A DNA stretch of 64,000 nucleotides from Camelus bactrianus. Taxonomy: Eukaryota > Chordata > Mammalia > Artiodactyla > Camelidae. Position 1 is the stretch's first letter; each line of letters opens with the position of its first letter. This document shows positions 60,001-64,000 of this stretch, piece by piece. Where the stretch lies: the NCBI RefSeq assembly GCF_048773025.1, contig NC_133540.1, positions 121,152,501 to 121,216,500 on the forward strand, read 5' to 3'. Made by a program: the position numbers and the translations under genes. The notes beneath the pieces are model-generated. The model was not told where the DNA came from. It did no database searches and saw only the letters and a list, made by a program, of their open reading frames with translations.

Positions 60001-60309
60001 TCCCTAAAGGGTATTACTTGTTAGCACTGGTAGCTATGTTATAAAGCAGGACCTGAATGAGAGATTAGCTCTCTGATTTCCTTGGTAGCCACGCTCCACC
60101 ATCTTGCTTAACCATTAGATGTAATGGACAGGGGACCAGTTGGTACCCCTCTTCCCAATTCCTGGTATATGTGGGCTGTGCAGAGGATGCATTACAGCAG
60201 TGAATTTGTGAGTTCCATGTGAGCTCATCTTTCTGTGTCCCTCCTCTCCAACGGAGGATCTGGTAGTTTCCCATATGTGATTGAATTCACAGCAGTCCTA
60301 TTTATATTA
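60001..60309. other. Unique intron sequence
   Basis: No gene or named repeat. Confidence 0.4.
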
Positions 60310-60870
60310 AGTCCCTTCCAATCTAAGCTCACCCAGATCCTTCCACCTTAACTGTATTATTCGGTCCACTGATCATAGCTCTCTACTTGATAACTTGGTC
60401 CCTGCCCACTTTTCCAATTTTGTCCTCTAACATTGTCCTCCTTGTTCACTTCGTTTCAGCCAACTGGTCTCCCGGGGCTTCACGTTCTTCCAGTCCTGCT
60501 TAATGGCCTCCTATTTGCCGTTTCTTTGACCAGAAGTCTCTTCCTTTTACCTCATGAGGTCTGGCTCCCTGTTTTCTGGAATTCAGATGGAACCTCACCT
60601 TCCCAAAGAGGCTTTCTGTGCCCATCCCACCTTAAATAGGGGATCCTTTTCCTTCTTTCTCAGGCTACTCTGTTCTCTTATATTATAGCAAATTTGAAGA
60701 TATGTAATTTTATTTTGTTTCCTTGTTTTATTAAACTTTATTTAACTATAAGGACCATGAGGGCAAAGCTTTGTCTTCTTAATTTAGTTCCACATATCCA
60801 TATATTACTCTGTTATTAGCTAAGTGCACTGACAAACATTGTGATTTTGTGAATGAGTAAGTGGCTGGTG
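60310..60870 (+). repeat. L2 LINE 3' region (sense)
   Basis: 'tcagccaactggtctcccgg', 'tcttccagtcctgcttaatg', 'ccttcccaaagaggctttct' and 'ataaggaccatgagggcaaa' follow sense L2. Confidence 0.7.
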
Positions 60871-61318
60871 GCAACCTGCGTATGACTAGGGAGGTACCCT
60901 GTGTTCCTAAAGCTGCAGCCATAGGTCTTAAATGACACCACCTGAGCTTTCATTGTGTCTGCTCATTCCTTCCTTCTTTGCTTAAATTTCCCAGATAATT
61001 CACATTGCCCAGGCTCCTGTAAAAGCACATGTTCTCCAAGCATTTCAAGGTATAGGTTCAAGTAATAAATTTGGTGACTTAGCAATGACTCAGACACAAA
61101 TTGTAATGTTCCCCAAAGCCTTTTGTAGTTATGGGTCTATTGAGTTTGTAAAGTAACAGTGGTTAGCTGTATCTGAGACTTCCATGAGACTTTTGGGTAA
61201 GTCTTTGGGCAGATCAGTGGGCTCAGGGAAAGGGTGAGGGAAAAGAGAATAGGGGGGCATATTTTGAACATAGAAACTTCCCACGATTTGTCAACCCACA
61301 TTCTTCAGTTTGTTTTTT
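60871..61318. other. Unique intron sequence
   Basis: Includes an AP-1-like atgactcag near 61085. Nothing else recognised. Confidence 0.4.
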
Positions 61319-61362
61319 TTTAATATCCTCTCTCTTTGAGCTCTTTAATATCCTCTCTCTTT
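61319..61362. repeat. 19-bp perfect direct repeat
   Basis: tttaatatcctctctcttt occurs at 61319-61337 and 61344-61362, separated by gagctc. It abuts the poly(A) end of the antisense L1 that follows. Confidence 0.95.
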
Positions 61363-61700
61363 TTTTAAATTGAAGTATAGTCAGTTTACAATGTTGTGTC
61401 AATTTCTGGTGTACAGCATAATAGTTCAGTCATACATATGCATACATATATTTGTTTTCATATTCTTTTTCATTATAGGTCACTACAAGATATTGAATAT
61501 AGTATCCTGTACTATATAGAATAAACGTATTTATATATTTTATATATGTTACTTAGTATATGTAAATCTCGAGCTTCCAATTTATCTCTTCCCACCCCCT
61601 TCCCGCCCAGTAACTGTAAGGTTATTTTCTGTCTGTGAGTCTGTTTCTGTTTTGTAAAAAAGTTCATTTGTCTTTTTTTTTTTTTTTTTTTTTTAGATCT
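61359..61700 (-). mobile_element. L1 LINE 3' UTR, 5'-truncated (antisense)
   Basis: 'aattgaagtatagtcagttt' and 'acaatgttgtgtcaatttct' match the copy at 53808. It ends at a long T tract (about 61674-61695) followed by 'agat', which is still L1 3' UTR order. Same young family, about 340 bp. Confidence 0.85.
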
Positions 61701-61889
61701 GGGTTTTTCAATGAACTCTTTTTGAAAACAGAGTTTTTTTGAGACAGTACTGGATCAGATTTGCAAATTAAAGCATGAGTATCACTAGGTTTCATTTTAC
61801 CAGTTTTAACTTCTAGCAATAAACACATTTATCATTGTTCTTATAATAAAAGCAATTTGTTCATTTTTACATATTTGGGCACTGTAAGT

Positions 61890-62035
61890 ATACAGAAGAG
61901 AATAAACAATCACCCATCGTATCAGCCCTCACTTTACCACTGAGAGCATGGACCCTTTCTTGTTCAGCATCCTGTCTCTAGTACCTAAATGGTGTGGGCA
62001 TGTGACAAGGGTACCATAAACACTGTTGAGTAAAT
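61890..62035 (+). repeat. L2 LINE 3' end (sense)
   Basis: 'accactgagagcatggaccc' and 'accataaacactgttgagta' are a diverged L2 3' end. Confidence 0.55.
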
Positions 62036-62092
62036 AACCTGTATATTGCCCATGTCAGAAAGTTTATATATTCCTCTTTCTTTATGTATTTA

Positions 62093-62238
62093 TTTATTTT
62101 TTAAAATCAATTTTTTTTGGTGGGGGGAGGTAGTTAGGTTTTTATTTAATTTATTTATTTTAATGGAGGTCCTGGGGATTGAACCCAGTACCTCGTGCAT
62201 GCTAGGCACGTGCTCTACCACTGAGCTATATACCCTCC
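62093..62238 (-). mobile_element. Camelid tRNA-derived SINE (antisense)
   Basis: On the minus strand the head is a tRNA-like GGGTATATAGCTCAGTGG with the A box at 62218-62228 and the B box GGTTCAATCCC at 62175-62185. Its tail has AAATA units, then a 'ctacctcccccc' block, then A's. The 14-bp target duplication tctttatgtattta is perfect at 62079-62092 and 62239-62252. Better preserved than the copy at 8780. Confidence 0.92.
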
Positions 62239-62539
62239 TCTTTATGTATTTAAATGTACATAATTCAGAGCAGTGGCATGCCTCAGTTGTAGGCATAAGT
62301 AGGCAGTGCATTGTCCGTAGAGTTTAATGACAATGATAAAACCAACTAAAAGTGGATTTGCTTTTTATTATCACCATGCTCATGCAGTACTAGAAAGCGG
62401 CAGTGATGAATAGTTCTCTCCCAGCTAGACCCACTCCCACAGCCCTGCCAGGTGTCCTAATGGTAAAGAGCACACTGTATGTTAAATTTATCCCAAGCAA
62501 TTTAAGTAACATTTTTATCGTATGCAGTTTCCAACTGAA

Positions 62540-63000
62540 AACTTTTACAACTTCCGGTGAAAGCACTTGGTCATATATCTCAATAATGTTGAAAGTATTC
62601 CTAATCTTTGAATCTCTCTTGTGGGATTCTACCTTAAAAGCAGCGTAAAGTGTAGATGAAAATTTAAGGGAAATGATCCTCATCCTAGTATTATTTATAG
62701 CAAAAGTGTAGACATCATCTAAATGTTGACCACTGGAGAAATAAGCTACTTAATCGTGGAACACTCATAAGATGGACTGTGATGCAGGCATTAAAATGAC
62801 ATTTATGCAGGCTTTTAAAATGGTGCTCAGAACATACAGTATTTTTAAGTGGATCTGAACATGAAACACATACTAACTGATCAGAAGTGTTTTCGGTAGA
62901 GAACATATAAAACAGAAACACAACAGAGAAAAAATGTATGGTTTTACTGAGAAGGGCAATATTGGAATACGAGAAAGGTACGGATTCTGGCTAGTAGCAG
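62540..63000 (+). repeat. Old L1 LINE 3' region (sense)
   Basis: 'agtattatttatagcaaaag', 'gatggactgtgatgcaggca' and 'ggtgctcagaacatacagta' follow an old L1M-type ORF2 end and 3' UTR. Very diverged. Confidence 0.6.
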
Positions 63001-63584
63001 TAACCGTGTTTTCAGTATTTCTGGGACTAAACTTTACATCAGAAATCTAAGCTTAGGATGCAGTTATTATACGTGTAGAATACAGGAAGTCCAGTTAGAC
63101 AAAAGTGTGGAGTTGACTTATAAACAATAAAATGCACTGAGTGAGCCAAATGTGCAGGATTCCTAAGTGCTCAGTCCCTTGATGGCCTGTGTGACTCTCC
63201 TCACAAAGGCTATGGCAATTCCAGCCCCAGGGGCCGAATCCACTCCAGCTCCGTGGATTGGTCTTGCTTTGTCCTTTACTGAAGTTGGGAGAGAAGGCCT
63301 CTTACTTGGCTAAAGTGAGGGCAGAGGCGAGGGCTCCTCATTCAGGAGCGAATCCGCCCACCACGCTGGCTCTGCCCTATCCATGGGTTTACACCAGCCT
63401 TAGCCAGGACACTCTGCTTTTCTACTATTAATACTGTTGCCCCCTTTTTTTCCTTTACAATTGAGGTGCCTCAGATTTTTCTGTTTATTTTTCATTCTGA
63501 CTTATCTTGATGATTCATCTGCAAATTCCCTTAGTGCTAAAATTCTGAACCCAAATTTTCAGAAACGATAGAAATGACTGATTT
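63001..63584. other. Unique intron sequence
   Basis: No gene or named repeat between the two L1 pieces. Confidence 0.4.
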
Positions 63585-64000
63585 TTAAATTTTTGATTGA
63601 AGTTGTTGATGGACAGGGTTATGTTAGTTTCACACGTACTACATAATCATTTGATATTTACCCACATTACGAAATGATCACCCTGATAAGTCTAGTAGCC
63701 ATCTGTTCCCACACAAAGTTACTATAATATTATTAACCATATTTCTTATGCTACATATTACATCTCTGAGACTTATTATTTAACAGAAAGTTTGCATTTC
63801 TGAATCCATTACACCTATTTCACCCTCTACCCCCTTCCTGTCATCCTCCACCCAGCAACCCCCTACACCCTCACTCCCCAACTCCCCCCAACCCTTGGCA
63901 ACCACTTGTTTATTCTCTGTGAATCTGGTTTTATTTTGTTTTGTTTCTTTTGTTTTTCAGATTCCACATATACACATATAATTGAGATCATGTGGTATTT
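63585..64000 (-). mobile_element. L1 LINE 3' UTR (antisense), runs off the window
   Basis: 'gataagtctagtagccatct', 'actataatattattaaccat' and 'gattccacatatacacatat' match the reverse complement of an older L1 3' UTR subfamily than those at 53808 and 61359. It continues beyond the window end. Confidence 0.85.

Larger units (their letters stand above)
19086..64000 (+). other. KCNIP4: 5' part of KCNIP4 intron 1
   Basis: The donor gtagga follows the split codon at 19085. No matching second exon (expected to start with the rest of a glycine codon, then FLYAQN) was found up to the window end, so the intron continues beyond it. This fits the known very large first intron of KCNIP4. The interval holds LINE, SINE, LTR and DNA-transposon fossils listed separately, plus unique blocks that may include regulatory DNA. 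Confidence 0.8.

Noticed and set aside
62175-62228. A and B boxes that could suggest a tRNA gene
   Set aside because: They belong to the SINE head; the sequence after the B box does not complete a tRNA fold and target-site duplications flank the whole element.
19086-64000. Alternative KCNIP4 first exons or exon 2
   Set aside because: I looked for the known alternative N-termini (beginning MNLEGLEM and MLTLEWES) and for the FLYAQN start of exon 2 and did not see them.
1-64000. CRISPR array, operon, phage or bacterial system
   Set aside because: Composition, repeats and the split gene are those of a mammalian nuclear genome; no regularly spaced repeats or prokaryotic gene layout are present.

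Overview
The window is mammalian nuclear DNA and almost certainly camelid (camel, alpaca or llama). Two copies of a tRNA-derived SINE with the head 'GGGAGGGTATAGCTC' and a tail ending in a C-rich then A-rich stretch (8780-8948 and 62093-62238) look like the SINE family I know from camelids. The rest is typical placental sequence: many old MIR and L2 copies, ERVL-MaLR LTR fossils, hAT fossils, L1 3' ends, microsatellites, and one CpG island.

Only one protein-coding segment is supported. Positions 19025-19085 on the + strand hold the first coding exon of KCNIP4 (Kv channel-interacting protein 4, long N-terminal form). It lies at the 3' edge of a CpG island (about 18470-19120) and ends at a GT splice donor. 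On this reading 1-18400 is upstream flank and 19086-64000 is the 5' part of the very long first intron. I found no other KCNIP4 exon, no second gene, no tRNA or rRNA gene and no CRISPR array. Other open frames are short and match repeats or GC-rich stop-poor sequence.

Layout: 1-18400 is upstream flank, with L2, MIR and MaLR fossils and a three-level nested insertion at 10880-12505. 18470-19120 is the promoter island and exon 1. 19090-28900 is mostly unique intron with few repeats and a (TCG)/(TCA) trinucleotide tract. 28980-43455 is dominated by long L2 copies, mostly antisense to KCNIP4. 43456-52400 mixes unique sequence with L2, MIR and hAT pieces. 52400-58900 has L2, a younger antisense L1, and several MaLR LTRs. 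59000-64000 has AT-rich unique sequence followed by L2, L1 and a SINE.

I see no undescribed gene system. The best observations are structural: insertions nested in older insertions that give relative ages, clear target-site duplications, a microsatellite caught in CpG decay, G-quadruplex motifs, and a few unique intronic blocks that could be regulatory. Repeat families were named by recognition, not by a library search, so their edges are approximate.
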